This document shows, in pieces, positions 33,421 to 45,509 of a stretch of DNA of 64,000 nucleotides (its first letter is position 1; the number at the start of each line of letters is the position of its first letter). The translations under genes were made by a program, and so were the position numbers. Below the pieces are notes generated by a model. It did not search any database. It was not told the origin of the DNA and saw nothing but the letters and a program-made list of their open reading frames with translations. Source of the DNA: Lichtheimia corymbifera B2541 (Eukaryota > Mucoromycota > Mucoromycetes > Mucorales > Lichtheimiaceae); NCBI GenBank assembly GCA_000697475.1, contig JNEU01000987.1:124001-188000 (forward strand), in the 5' to 3' direction.

Positions 33421-34027
33421 AGATGATATCATCCATCCATCCTTTGTAACGGCCATAGCGTATTCCTCTTGTATATATGTAGTTTATTACTTCATGCATA
33501 AATCTACTTTGTCTGTATATATCCAAAACGTTGAATGAGAGGATTGTATCAGAGATGGATTGTAAAACATGAGTGGTATCGTCATTAAGAATGCGAAGAG
33601 AAGAAGAATTGACAGCGTTACATCAAGCTTGATCATGCATCATCCCATTCAATACTTCTGATAACCATATTACATACCGATTTGATACCTCATATATAGT
33701 ACCATAATACGCCCACAATACAATGATACCTATTTCAGGTACAAAAGAGCATTAAATGTGATCACTTGCCATTCGTCAGGTACGAACTGGAGATGCAACA
33801 TGCGCAACAATGGCGTCATTTTGATCCATAACGACTTGCATGCTCTTTGTTACGTGCGTTCTTTGTTTGCTTCTTTCTGAATCAACCACCTTTTTAATGC
33901 TATATATGGCCTAGCTAGGCATGCAATGGAAGGCGAAAGATGGGTTTCCCACATAGATGCTGCACCTTTTTGACGCGGTTTGCTCTGAATTTTCTAACTT
34001 TGTTCTCTTTCCCCTATAAAAACAGCC
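33421..34027. other. Intergenic, FKBP promoter
   Basis: AT-rich, no frame. CCCCTATAAAAACAG lies only a few bases before the FKBP ATG. Confidence 0.5.
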
Positions 34028-34479
34028 ATGGGTGTCACGTAAGAGACTTATTCACGCATGTGGAATGTCGTTTATTAATACTATCACCACTATCCCAGTA
34101 TTGAAACTACTCATGACGGCGATGGTGTGAACTTCCCCAAGCCTGGCGAAAAGGTCACCATGCAAATTATACTGGTACTTTGACCAACGGTGCAAAATTT
34201 GATTCTTCTCGTGATCGGAACGCGCCTTTTCAATGCACCATCGGTGTTGGTCAGGTCATCCGTGGTTGGGATGAAGGTAAAAGTACCATGTGGTGATAAA
34301 AAAAGCTCTCTCTATCTCTGACCTCGTTCATCTTGTTAGGTGTCCTCCAATTGTCTATCGGTCAACGTGCCAAACTTACTTGTACTCCCGATTACGCCTA
34401 TGGTCCCCGCGGGATCCCTGGTGTCATTCCTCCCAACGCAACTCTTATCTTTGATGTCGAGCTTCTCAAGATCAACTAA
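34028..34479 (+). pseudogene. FKBP12 peptidyl-prolyl isomerase gene with a frameshift
   Basis: FKBP12 catalyses prolyl cis-trans isomerisation and is the receptor of FK506 and rapamycin. Exons 34028-34038, 34099-34276 and 34340-34479 follow the family exactly: [44 protein letters not shown], and [20 protein letters not shown]. Between KVTM and YTGTL, at 34163-34167, five bases stand where three are expected, so the frame breaks in exon 2 and no GT-AG intron can absorb it. All other active-site residues are conserved. Either a very recent pseudogene or a sequence error. Confidence 0.9.
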
Positions 34480-34930
34480 ATCACAATAAGATCATCACAA
34501 TAAAAACTTGAAGGTATCTTGCTTGTGTATTCTAAACAATTTCTTCCAAGATGATGTTTCCCATGGCGTCTATATTTGGATCAGGCTATAGGGCCCCGTC
34601 TACGTATGACACGATTGATAACATATACTGTGAATAATCTTTCAAATGTGTGAGTCTGTCTGCTATGTACATCTTGGCTGAAGAAAAGTGGGGAGGTGAA
34701 AGGAGAATTGGTATATTGACCCAAGTCCAAGGTAGAGGACTCACATATAAACATAGTTGCTGAGGAGTAATGAACATCGTTCGGAGAGAGAAAGGGTGCA
34801 TGAATGTTAGAGGCAGTAGATAAAAGGTTTACATGAATCACACAGAGGCAATGGGTACCACCATTGTGTCATCAATGTACGGTTAACTTAGTTGCTGCTA
34901 TCATTTATAAGCTGTATGTATTATCTAGGA
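34480..34930. other. FKBP 3' flank, no gene
   Basis: AATAAAAACTTG at about 34499 is a likely polyadenylation signal. Nothing else supported. Confidence 0.45.
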
Positions 34931-35760
34931 AGCTCTCATCATCCTCAGCCGTATCCAAGTGATGCAACCATCATTCTGCTGACAAAGAGTATAGTCACCA
35001 AGGCAACATCCCAGGCATTTCTCATTGCTGCATTGGATTGCATCCATCTATCCATAACCATCGCAAGTCCAATATGCTGGTTGAAAAGAGCCATATGATC
35101 GCTTCCATTTCTATCTCTTGCATGGCCATTGTTCATCGTAGCTCAACCAGTTGAAAATATTACTTGTATGACTGATGGCTCTGACATCGCAATACTCAAA
35201 CCAAACATCACCTTCTAAATGGGCCAAGGCAACCAATCCGGCCAAAACATCCAATTCATTCCATCCCATATACCAACACAATATCCATATATCCATAACA
35301 AGTCGTATATATTGAATCGAGTTGCTACACGTAAATAAAGCTGCTTCTATATAATGGCTATCTGCTGTTCACGTGAAGGAAGGCTCTAAGGCAAGTTGCT
35401 GCATAGTAACTTGAGAGAATGGAGCAAAGACCTGGCTCACGGCGACTGCTGGAATGAATGTTGTTATGATCGTCGTGGCAGAAGAGTGTACAAGGGAAGG
35501 CGCAGTGTCAAGAAACGCGTGTGTTGTAGTGGATCAACAAGGATGTTGCATACACGCCATGGAGTGTGCCATTCAGTTCAAGACAATCGGATCAAGACAA
35601 CTGCAGCAATGACATGATGTGTTGAAGCGGCTCAATCGTTCGCAGGTTGTAAGTTGTGTTTGAATGGGCTAACAATTGAGATGGGAGGAAGCGAAGATAG
35701 AGTGGGAGTGGAAGAGGTGGAAATTAAATAGGTCAGGCACTGTCCGACAGATCCATGCAC
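34930..35760 (-). repeat. Interspersed repeat copy R2, outer left arm of giant inverted repeat
   Basis: Read on the minus strand this matches 40.59-41.37 kb: GTCCGTG/TGGAAATTAAATAG..., the GCGAACGATTG landmark, TTACGTG, then GATTGCATCCATC and CAGCCGTATCCA-type stretches. Because it is inverted relative to the copy at 40.6 kb it forms the outer arm of the palindrome. Confidence 0.8.
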
Positions 35761-36389
35761 ACGACTATAAATTAATCCATGACCTTGATTGCCTCTCTCG
35801 AACCTGAAACTTTCACACAAGGTGCTCTTGGGCACGCTGATCAACTCCATTCATTTAAAAACCGCATGGTTCATTATGAATATTTTGAATGCGGGCCAGC
35901 CCAAATTTGGAGAAAAGTAGGGTCGACGCTCCTGTTCCCCGAGATTGCCCACCTCGAACCTGAAACTTTCACACAACATCCTTTGGACCACGCCGAGCAA
36001 TTTCGTTCTCATAAAGCCCCCAGAGTTCATTGTGAAAACCATGGATGTAGGAGAGACGACGAAGAGATGAAAACATAAATAGGGTGTACGGCCGTGCGCG
36101 CCGATATTGACCATGGCGACTCCGAAACTTGGTCAGGAGGTGCTCTCGGCATGCTGATCAACATCGTTCTCATGAAGCCTCTACACATCATTATGGAGAT
36201 TTGGAGATACAGGCACATTTATGTTTTTACATATGCTGTAAGTGTGATGCTATATGACAAGTGGTGTTTGTTCATTGTGAAGTATCATGCAAATGAGCTG
36301 TGTCGCACAAAGAAGTCCGTCTGCATCTTCGGCTCTATCGGGGCCTACCTACTTGACAATGAACAAACACCACTTGTCATATAGCATCG

Positions 36390-38620
36390 CGTTTTCAGCA
36401 TCTGCAAAAACGTAAAAGTGCCTGTATCTAGGATTGGCATACATGATCGTGAAACTTGATTCACAAGGTGCGCTCCAGCACGGCGAGCAATATTGTTCTA
36501 CGAAAGACACCACGCTTCATTGTAAAGTTTAGAGATAAATGCGCTTATATGTTTTTACATATGCTGAAAAGCATGATGCTATATGACAAGTGATGTTTGT
36601 TCATTATGAAGTAGTTTGACCCTGATAGAGCCGAAGATGCGCAGGAGCGTGCATGTGTAGCAAAGCTCATTTCCATGATATTTCACAATGAACAAACACC
36701 ACTTACATATAACATCATGGTTTCAACATATGTAAAAACGTAAAATTGCCTGTATCTAGGATTGGCAAGCTTGATCGGGGAAACATGATTGGAAAGATGC
36801 GCTCCACCACAACGAGCAATAATGTTCTATGAAAGAGCCCATGTTTCATTGTAAAGTTTTGAGATAAATGCACTTTTACGTTTTTACATATGCTGAAAAG
36901 CATGGTGCTTATGATAAGGGGTGTTTCTTCATTGTGAACTATCATTCAAATGAGATGTGGTACACAAGCACGGCCCTGCGCATTTTCCGCTCTATCAGGG
37001 TCAAGCTACTTCACAATGAAGAAACACTGCTTGTCATATAGCGTCATGCTTTCCAGCATATGTAAAAACGTAAAAGTGCATTTATCTCTAAACTTTACAA
37101 TGAAACATGGGCTCTTTCATAGAACAATATTGCTCGTCGTGGTCGAGCGCACCTTTTCAATCATGTTACCACGATCACACTTGCCAATCCTCGATACATG
37201 CACTTTTACGTTTTTACATATGCTGAAAGCGTGATGCATATGATAAGGGGTGTTTCTTCATTGTGAAGTATCATGCAAATGAGCTGTATTGCACAAGCAC
37301 TCCCCTGCCCATCTTCCGCTCTATTAGTGTCAAGCTATTTCACAATGAACAAAGGCCACTTGTCATATAGCATCATGCTTTTCAGCATATGTAAAAACGT
37401 AAAAGTGTATTTATCTCAAAACTTTACAATGAAACATGGGCTTTTTCATAGAACATTATTGCTCGTCATGGTAGAGCGCACCTTTTCAATCATGTTACCA
37501 CGATCATGCTTGCCAATCCTAGTTACATTCACTTTTACGTTTTTACATATGCTGAAAGCGTGATGCGTATGATAAGGGGTGTTTCTTCATTGTGAAGTAT
37601 CATGCAAATGAGCTGTATTGCACAAGCACGCCCCTGCCCATCTTCCGCTCTATTAGTGTCATGTAGCATTGTGCTTTCAGTAAATGTAAAAACGTAAAAG
37701 TGCATTTATGTCCAAACTTTACAATGAAACATGGGTTCATTCATAGAGCAATATTGCTCGTCGGGGTGAAGCGCACCTTGTCAATGAAGTTTCACGATCA
37801 AGCTTGCCAATCCTACGTGCAGGCACATTTACGTTTTTATATATGCTGAAAGCGTGATGCGTATGATAAGGGGTGTTTCTTCATTGTGAAGTATCATGCA
37901 AATGAGCTGTATTGCACAAGCACGCCCCTGCCCATCTTCCGCTCTATTAGTGTCATGTAGCATTGTGCTTTCAGTAAATGTAAAAACGTAAAAGTGCATT
38001 TATGTCCAAACTTTACAATGAAACATGGGTTCATTCATAGAGCAATATTGCTCGTCGGGGTGAAGCGCACCTTGTCAATGAAGTTTCACGATCAAGCTTG
38101 CCAATCCTACGTGCAGGCACATTTACGTTTTTATATATGCTGAAAGCGTGATGCGTATGATAAGGGGTGTTTCTTCATTGTGAAGTATCATGCAAATGAG
38201 CTGTATTGCACAAGCACGCCCCTGCCCATCTTCCGCTCTATTAGTGTCAAGCTATTTCACAATGAACAAACGCCGCTTGACATGTAGCATCATGCTTTCA
38301 GTAAATGTAAAAACGTAAAAGTGCATTTATGTCCAAACTTTACAATGAAACATGGGTTCATTCATAGAGCAATATTGCTCGTCGGGGTGAAGCGCACCTT
38401 GTCAATGAAGTTTCACGATCAAGCTTGCCAATCCTACGTACAGACACTTTTACGTTTTTATATATGCTGAAAGCATGACCCTATGTATATGACAAGTGGT
38501 GGTTGTTCATTGTGACGTATCATGCAAATGAGCTGTATTACACAAGCACGCCCTTCTGCATCTTCGGCTCTATCAGGGTTTACCTACTTGACATTGAACA
38601 AAGACCACCTTTCATATAGC
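36390..38620. repeat. Tandem array of 294- and 329-bp units with internal inverted motifs
   Basis: A landmark (CAC[G/T]xCCCTGCxCATxTTCCGCTCTAT) recurs at 36969, 37298, 37627, 37921, 38215 and 38547, giving spacings of 329, 329, 294, 294 and 332. The units at 37627 and 37921 look identical; the 294-bp form lacks 35 bp. Every unit holds ACGTAAAAGTGCA and its reverse complement (TGCACTTTTACGT), so each monomer can itself fold. Units left of 36.9 kb are more diverged and partly inverted. Confidence 0.85.
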
Positions 38621-38627
38621 ATCATGC

Positions 38628-39514
38628 TCACGGCATATGTAAAACACAAAGATGCCCATAACTAAAAATTCTACAATGAAACGTGGGGTCTACAATCGAA
38701 CAAAGTTGGGCGGCTGGGCGGAGCGCACCTTGGGTGCAAGTTTCACGATCAACCTCGCCGATCTTAGATTTTCGCAATGTCACCACCAGCCTCGTCGAAA
38801 AAAAATTCAAGAGGTCGACCAGATTCACTTTGGCTGGTGGTGACATTGGGTGAATCTGAGAATGGCCACGACGATTGTGAAACTTGCACACAAGGTGCGC
38901 CTCACCCCGACGAGCAACTTTGTTCGATTGAAGGCCCCACGTTTCATTGTAAAGTTTAGATATACAGCCATCTTTATATTTTACATTTGCTTTAAGCGTG
39001 ATGCTATATGATAAGTGGTGTTTGTTCATTGCCAAGTAGGTAGACCCCGATAGAGCCGAAGATGCAGACGGACTTCTTTGTGCAACACAGCTCATTTGCA
39101 TAATACTTCACAATGAACAAACACCACTCTTCATATAGCATCACGCTTACAGCATATGTAAAACATAAAGGTGCCTGTATCTCAAAACTTTACAATGAAA
39201 CATGGGGTCTTCAATCGAACAAAGTTGCTCGTCGGGGTGAAGCGCACCTTGGGTGCAAGTTTCACGATTGTCGTGGCCATTCTCAGATTCACCCAATGTC
39301 ACCACCAGCCAAAGTGAATCTGGTCGACCTCTTGAATTTTTTTTCGACGAGGCTGGTGGTGACATTGCGAAAATCTAAGATCGGCGAGGTTGATCGTGAA
39401 ACTTGCACCCAAGGTGCGCTCCGCCCAGCCGCCCAACTTTGTTCGATTGTAGACCCCACGTTTCATTGTAGAATTTTTAGTTATGGGCACCTTTGTGTTT
39501 TACATATGCCGTGA
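38628..39514. repeat. Palindromic core, arms of about 400 bp
   Basis: 38628-39036 and 39514-39105 are near-perfect reverse complements, symmetric about 39071.5. For example the CCACCAGCC...GGCTGGTGG block at 38780-38850 returns inverted at 39293-39363. Both arms carry the same frame in opposite directions (ending ...SYGHLCVLHMP), explained by the symmetry. The 70-bp centre is unpaired. Confidence 0.85.
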
Positions 39515-40589
39515 GCATGATGCTATATGAAAGGTGGTCTTTGTTCATTGCCAAGTAAGTAGACCCCGATAGAGCCGAAGATGCAGACGGACTTCTTTGT
39601 GCGACACAGTTCATTTGCATGATACTTCACAATGAACAAACACCACTTGTCATATAGCATCACACTTACAGCATATGTAAAAACATAAATGTGCCTGTAT
39701 CTCCAAATCTCCATAATGATGTGTAGAGGCTTCATGAGAACGATGTTGATCAGCATGCCCGAGAGCACCTCCTGACCAAGTTTCGGAGTCGCCATGGTCA
39801 ATATCGGCGCGCACGGCCGTACACCCTATTTATGTTTTCATCTCTTCGTCGTCTCTCCTACATCCATGGACTTCACAATGAACAAACACCACTTGTCATA
39901 TAGCATCACACTTACAGCATATGTAAAAACATAAATGTGCCTGTATCTCCAAATCTCCATAATGATGTGTAGAGGCTTCATGAGAACGATGTTGATCAGC
40001 ATGCCCGAGAGCACCTCCTGACCAAGTTTCGGAGTCGCCATGGTCAATATCGGCGCGCACGGCCGTACACCCTATTTATGTTTTCATCTCTTCGTCGTCT
40101 CTCCTACATCCATGGTTTTCACAATGAACTCTGGGGACTTTATGAGAACGAAATTGCTCGGCGTGGTCCAAAGGATGTTGTGTGAAAGTTTTCAGGTTCG
40201 AGGTGGGCAATCTCGGGGAACAGGAGCGTCGACCCTACTTTTCTCCAAATTTGGGCTGGCCCGCATTCAAAATGTTCATAATGAATCGTGCGGTGTTTAA
40301 ATGAATGAAGTTGATCAGCATGTGCGAGAGTACCTTCTGACCAAGTTTCAAGTGGGAGATGGGGAGTCCCAAGAAAGTACATACTAAATGACTTTTTCAC
40401 AAATCCGGCGCTTTCCCAATTTCCATCCGTTATAGTAAACCCCACATTATGCCCTCCCTTCCAAAATTTTCAAATGAAGCGTGGGTTCGTTATTAAGGCA
40501 AAGTTGATCAGCATGACCTAGAGCACCTTGTGTGCAAGTTTGAGGTTTGAGAGAGGCAATCAAGGTCGTGGAGTAATTTTACAGTGTGC

Positions 40590-41700
40590 AGGCAGTGCCT
40601 GATCTATTTAATTTCCACTTCTTCCACTCTCAGCCTCTTGCCCTTTTCCTCCTCCCATTCTCAACTGTTGCCTCCATTCAAGTACTACTACAACCTGCGA
40701 ACGATTGCCCTGCTTCAACCCATCATGTCATTGCTACAGCTGTCTTGATCCGACTGCCTTTGACTGAATGGCATATTAATGGCGTGCTGCAGCCCACTAC
40801 AACAGACGCGATTCTTGACACTGCACGTTCTCTTGTGCACTCCTCTGCCACAACCAATCTTAACAGCATTCATTCCAGCAGTTACTATTTGCAATGACTT
40901 TATTGTCTCGAGCAGTGTTCACAATATTGTCACTTTACTCTGCCACAACCATCCCGTAAGAGCAGCTGCCATTAGCAAGGTCTGCATTGTCTCAAGTTAC
41001 TTGTGGCCTCTTCACGTGGACAGCTGATAGCCATTGTATAAAAGCAGCTTTTTTACGTGTGGCAACTTGCAATGATGCATACGACTTCTAATGGATGGTC
41101 CCATATCAGCTATCAAGTATCCCGCAATACAAGCACTCTTCGCCTTGTTGAGCTGCACTGAAAATGACCAAGAAAAAGAGAGACCAACACTCGGATGGAA
41201 AAGGAAGCATATCAGCAGCGATCACAGAGGCTTTTTCTTATTGGACTCGCAACGGTTATGGATGAATAGATGGATGCAATCAAGTACCGTAGTGGGGAAT
41301 CCTGGAATGTTGCTTTGGCTACTTTGGCTCGTCGTCAGCAGTAACAACACGTGGATACGGCTGAAGATGATGATGGATTGGATGAATTGGATGGCATGGA
41401 AACGAGGGCTTATATCTTTGACAAGAGAGGATTTACCATCATGGATGATATTGCAAGATTCAAGTCAATGCATGCAACAGCTACTTTTACAAATTTGGAT
41501 GAAGATGCTATGATGGCAGCAACCAAGAATACAATGACACAACGACACCTGCTGATTCTTTGTGATCCACTGGTTGGCATCTGGAAGGGAAGGAAGGATA
41601 GAAATTTTAAGGCCGGAAGGGGAGATTGGATTATACCCACATCATTGTATCGAGACGCTCTTGTTCCTTCTGTCATATTACATTTATTAAAGCTTCATTG
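40590..41700 (+). repeat. Interspersed repeat copy R3 with decayed ORF
   Basis: Full-length type copy: the repeat proper (40590-41090), then coding-like DNA with MTKKKRDQHSDGKGS (41164 on), MDAIKYRSGESWNVALATLA (41270 on) and, after an in-frame TAA, DTAEDDDGLDELDGMETRAY... to CDPLVGIWKGRKDRN (41351-41704). The same peptides recur, further decayed, on the minus strand at 43.0-42.3 kb. No domain recognised; possibly the remains of a captured or element-encoded protein. Confidence 0.7.
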
Positions 41701-41704
41701 CTGA

Positions 41705-42265
41705 TTAGACGATGGGTAGTGCCAATAACTAATTGTATACATATTTAAATAGACGCTTGTATTTTCAATGTTAATAAACCCATAGTAATAGTACCCAACA
41801 ACCCTGCTTGTTACGGAAGCTTGATCCATTGTAAGCTTAAATCATTACGGCTATGTAAGAAAGATGATGAGCTCTGTGCACAAGTACATACATCATAATG
41901 CTTACCTATGACAACGGCCCTATCAGCATGATCCACCTTGTATGTATAGCCTTATACAAGAACGAACCCTTGAGGCAAACAATACCATTACCACTCATAG
42001 TCTTGGATGCGCTGATCATTTATGCTTGTTAACCACACCATAATAGGCAGGCCTTACTATTTAGGGATTGTCTATCATGCACCCTCCACCAATAAGAACC
42101 TTTCATACCTTGCCCCTACATATAATGTTGTATAAATTAGCGTAGCTGAAAGCTATCATAGGTAAGCATGACACGTTGATGTACTCGTGAATCGTTGTAT
42201 CACAACAGCTCATTCTTTCTTGAGCAGCTTGAATCAAATTACAATGAACCAAGCACTATGTTCGG
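41705..42265. other. Intergenic between repeat copies R3 and R4
   Basis: AT-rich; no supported frame. Lies between two inverted repeat copies (R3 plus, R4 minus). Confidence 0.45.
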
Positions 42266-42269
42266 TATC

Positions 42270-43590
42270 ATCACTCCCGAGTTAATATCTTGCAATGCAA
42301 GCGTTCGAGAACCATTCCTGCCTTTCGTCTATCAATCCATGAACTAAGACCTGTGATAAAAGCACAAAAGCATCTCCATACGATGATGTAAATGATCCAA
42401 TCTCGCTTTCCAACCTTCAAGTTTCTATTCCCCCTCCTTTCAATCCAGAAACCACCCAGTGATCCACAACTTAAGTATATGAACTGATGGCAAGATGCTC
42501 GTTTAGATAATATGTTGAATTTAATGGAAAATTCGAAGAATAGCACATGGTAGTGTATATGTTGTTTATCGAGAAGGTATGATAAGGGAACAGTATTGAA
42601 AATTGATAAGCTATGGGTGTGTCACATCGAGTCGACAGGGATAACTGTGCCATTGTATTCTTGATTGCTGCCGTCATAAACATCCTTCATCCATGATTGT
42701 AAAGTAGCTGCTGCATGCATTGACCTGAGTAGTCTAATAGCGTCCATGACTGTAAAGCACCTTTCACCAGGATATCATCCATTTGGTCGATCCCATCCAA
42801 TCCATCATCATCCTAAGCAGTATCCACGTGATCGTTCCTGCAGACGACGCTCGCTCCAAGTAACCAAAGAAGCATTCCAGGAGATCTCATCACTGTACTT
42901 GATTGCATCCATCCATCAAATCCACCATGTTGGTTGAAGACAACCATGTGATAGCTGCTGATATGCTCCCTTATCCATTCGGCTGCTGGTCAATCCTTTC
43001 TTGGTCATTTTCTTCCATCGCAGTCCAACCAGATGAAGATAACTTGTATCGCGGTGTACTTGATAGCTAATATGGTATCCCATCCATTGTAATCCGTATG
43101 TATCAAAGCAAGTTGCTGCAAGTAACTTGAGGCAATGGAGTAAAAGACATTGATAACAGCAACTGATGCTACGTTTGGTCGCAGCAGAGGAGTGTGCGTG
43201 CAAGAGCGTGTGTTGTAGTAGAGTGACAAGGCTGTGAACGCTGTTGGATACGATGGAGTAAAGACATTGCTAATAGCAACTGCTGGAATGAATGCTGTTA
43301 CGTTTGGTCGTGGTAGAGGAGTGAACAAGAGAAGGTGTGGTGTCAAGGAACGTGTGTGTTGTAGTAGAGTATACACGCCATGCAATTGCCGTTCAGCCAA
43401 AGACAATTGGATCAGGGCAGTTGTAGGATTGACATGATGGAGTGAAGCAGAACAATCGTTCGCAGGTGGTAGTCGTCCTTGAATGGGGCAACGGTTAAGG
43501 ATGGGAGGAAGTGGCAAAGAAGCTCGGAGTGGAAGAACAACGAAAATAGCGAGCATGCAGCTCTCGGAGTACAACCACCTTCATGTTCCT
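42270..43590 (-). repeat. Interspersed repeat copy R4 with decayed ORF
   Basis: On the minus strand it runs from the CTCCGAGAGCTGCAT landmark (about 43570) through GCGAACGATTG, MTKKGLTSSRMDKGAYQQ (43000), MDAIKYSDEISWNASLVTW (42900), AAIKNTMAQ (42660) and ERRGNRNLKVGKRDWII (42430). Parallel to R3 in order. It flanks HET gene 4 as R1 flanks HET gene 2. Confidence 0.75.
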
Positions 43591-44091
43591 CGATGGATGC
43601 TGCACCGTGCAAGTTGTGGATATCCATATCGCTTGTGTGCTGCAATGATAAAAAAGCTGAACATCATTGATTCACCCAAATATATAATTTCGTCCTTCTA
43701 CTTTACTTATGAGTCCATACAACACAATCTCACATACCAAATTTCAGGAACCAGCTTTTAAACATCAATGACATCGAAAAGGAATTCGACCACAGACATA
43801 TTGTTTACGCTCTATCTATTCCTGCTCGCTCAACGCGTCATGACCATTCAGTGCTGAATAAGTCATGTGCATTGTGATGTTTCTGAAATTCTTCCATTAG
43901 AAAAGCTGTGGCAAGAGTAACTGCCAAGTTGGGCGAATAAAGGATGAGGTGAAAGAGCACCAAGTTTCATGCTGGGCATCTATGTACCATTTTGTATACT
44001 GCGTCCTATGCACATGTTCCACATACCAGCCTCTCTTCAATTATGTAAGAGCAAGTAAGATTCTTTCAATGGCCAAGGCGCAAGCGGGTGT

Positions 44092-45509
44092 TTATTCACT
44101 ATCACTGTCATCTTCAAGAAACTTTAGCTCTCTATAAACATCAGACATCTTTCCAGCTTCCCGTAAATCTATATTGTAAACGCCATCATCTAACGCAGCG
44201 ATTCTGGTTTTTGTGTGATTGAACTCGAATCTGTCATTCCTCATATCCTCGATATACTTCTCAAACTCAGACAGGAATCTTCGCCAAACTGCTGTCGGAT
44301 CGTTCATCCTTGGAATTTTAAACTGGAACATGCCAAGTACACCATAGACATAATCAACGGGATCCATGCAGCGCCTATGGGATGCAGCCAATGAGCACAT
44401 TAAGAAGATAAAACTTGATGGACTCTTCTCTCCAATACGATGTTTGTTGAAAGATCTAGCATAGTATATCTCGTACATCAAGTCGAAATTCTTTTCCCAA
44501 AGCTCGTCCACTATTCGATCCATCAGCTGTGCTTTTCTGTTACATCCAGGCATAGCGTATCACCTACCTATATCTTCCGAGTCTTCGCTGCCGTGCTCTT
44601 GAAGATAGTTAACAATATCAACTGCGTTTTTAAAGCTGTTGATTAATTCATCCATCGTCGTCGTGTTGGTTTGAAAGTGACCATCGTCAGTTTCTGCTAT
44701 AAGACGCACATTGCCATAAGGAAGAGCCATCTCTTGCCAAGTCCAAACGCGCTTCCACCATTCACTTTGCCGCAACTGGCACACCTGGTCTTTCAGCTGA
44801 GGATATTTCGCGTGCAAGCGTTTGTAGCGCATGACGTCCTCTGTGCTTGGATTATCTAACATGTCAACGTCAACGAACTCCTCCCTCATATTCTTCTCGG
44901 TATGAAATTTTGATAGCAGAATAGGCTCACAATCGATCATGACAACGCATTCGAGACAACAAGCATAGATATCGCCCATAATATCCAAGGGTGTATCCGT
45001 ACGTGCACATAAGACATCGATCCACCAATAACTGTCGGGATGTGCCTTGAGGAGTGCAAGTAATGTGTCGCGTTTTTCAGGTCGCATCGAAACAGGAGCT
45101 GCAGGTTGTCCATCCGTATCATCCACGTAGTCGCCAATTTCCTCCCATAAGTGTAGGTTGTCTTTTGTGATGCCCCAAAGATGTGACAAAGCATAGTAAA
45201 AGGACGGAATGGATTTTGCCTCGTTGGCCCTCTTGATCATACGTTGTCGATAATATGGGTCAGTAGCGGGTCGTATGATTTGCATTTTTGATCCATCGTT
45301 GGGCACGTATAGAAGCAAAAAGTACTTGTCGGCTAAGAGAGCACCCAGCCCTTTTTCGAAAAAGCGTTTCCAATGGCCACCTGCGTCATCCTCTAAACAA
45401 CGTATATCGAGCTGAGGAGTGAACGTATGAGTATAGTAACTTAGAATCAACACGGACAATGTTTGAATACTTTGGTGGAGTTGTTGTCTTCATCAGTGTC
45501 GTATGTCAT
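44092..45509 (-). CDS. HET-domain protein 4
   Basis: Exons 45509-45471 (MTYDTDEDNNSTK), 45390-44568 and 44510-44092; 426 residues if the first intron ends TTTAGAG. The second intron (44567-44511, 57 nt) matches copies 2 and 3 base for base at donor GTAGGT and branch CTGATG. HET hallmarks: YALSHLWG, WWIDVLCART, WWKRVWTWQE, DPVDYVYGVLGM. It ends with an acidic DDSDSE tail whose stop overlaps AATAAA. It appears the best preserved of the three related copies. Inverted relative to copies 2 and 3. If the first intron ends at TTTAG the frame fails; an unspliced start without ATG is also open but less likely. Confidence 0.8.

Larger units (their letters stand above)
34930..41370. repeat. Giant imperfect inverted repeat (about 6.4 kb overall)
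   Basis: Left arm 34930-36390 and right arm 41370-39520 are inverted copies: the outer parts are repeat copies R2 and R3; the inner parts share the sequence around 36077-36110 (GGTGTACGGCCGTGCGCG) with its reverse complement near 40060, and an LSGMLINIVLMKPLHIIMEI-coding stretch at 36.15 and 39.75 kb. A roughly 300-bp segment is present twice in the right arm (39.6-39.86 and 39.87-40.1). Between the arms lie a tandem array on the left and a separate palindromic core at 38.63-39.51. Frames inside are by-products of the repeat. Confidence 0.85.

Noticed and set aside
36094..40047. Several 70-157-codon frames with near-identical proteins in opposite orientations
   Set aside because: They come from the inverted and tandem repeats; the same frame recurs because the DNA is palindromic, with no start context, introns or codon-level conservation beyond the DNA identity.
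34930..41370. CRISPR array or phage-like repeat structure
   Set aside because: Units are about 300 bp, nearly contiguous and inverted, in a clearly eukaryotic context; no short direct repeats with unique spacers.
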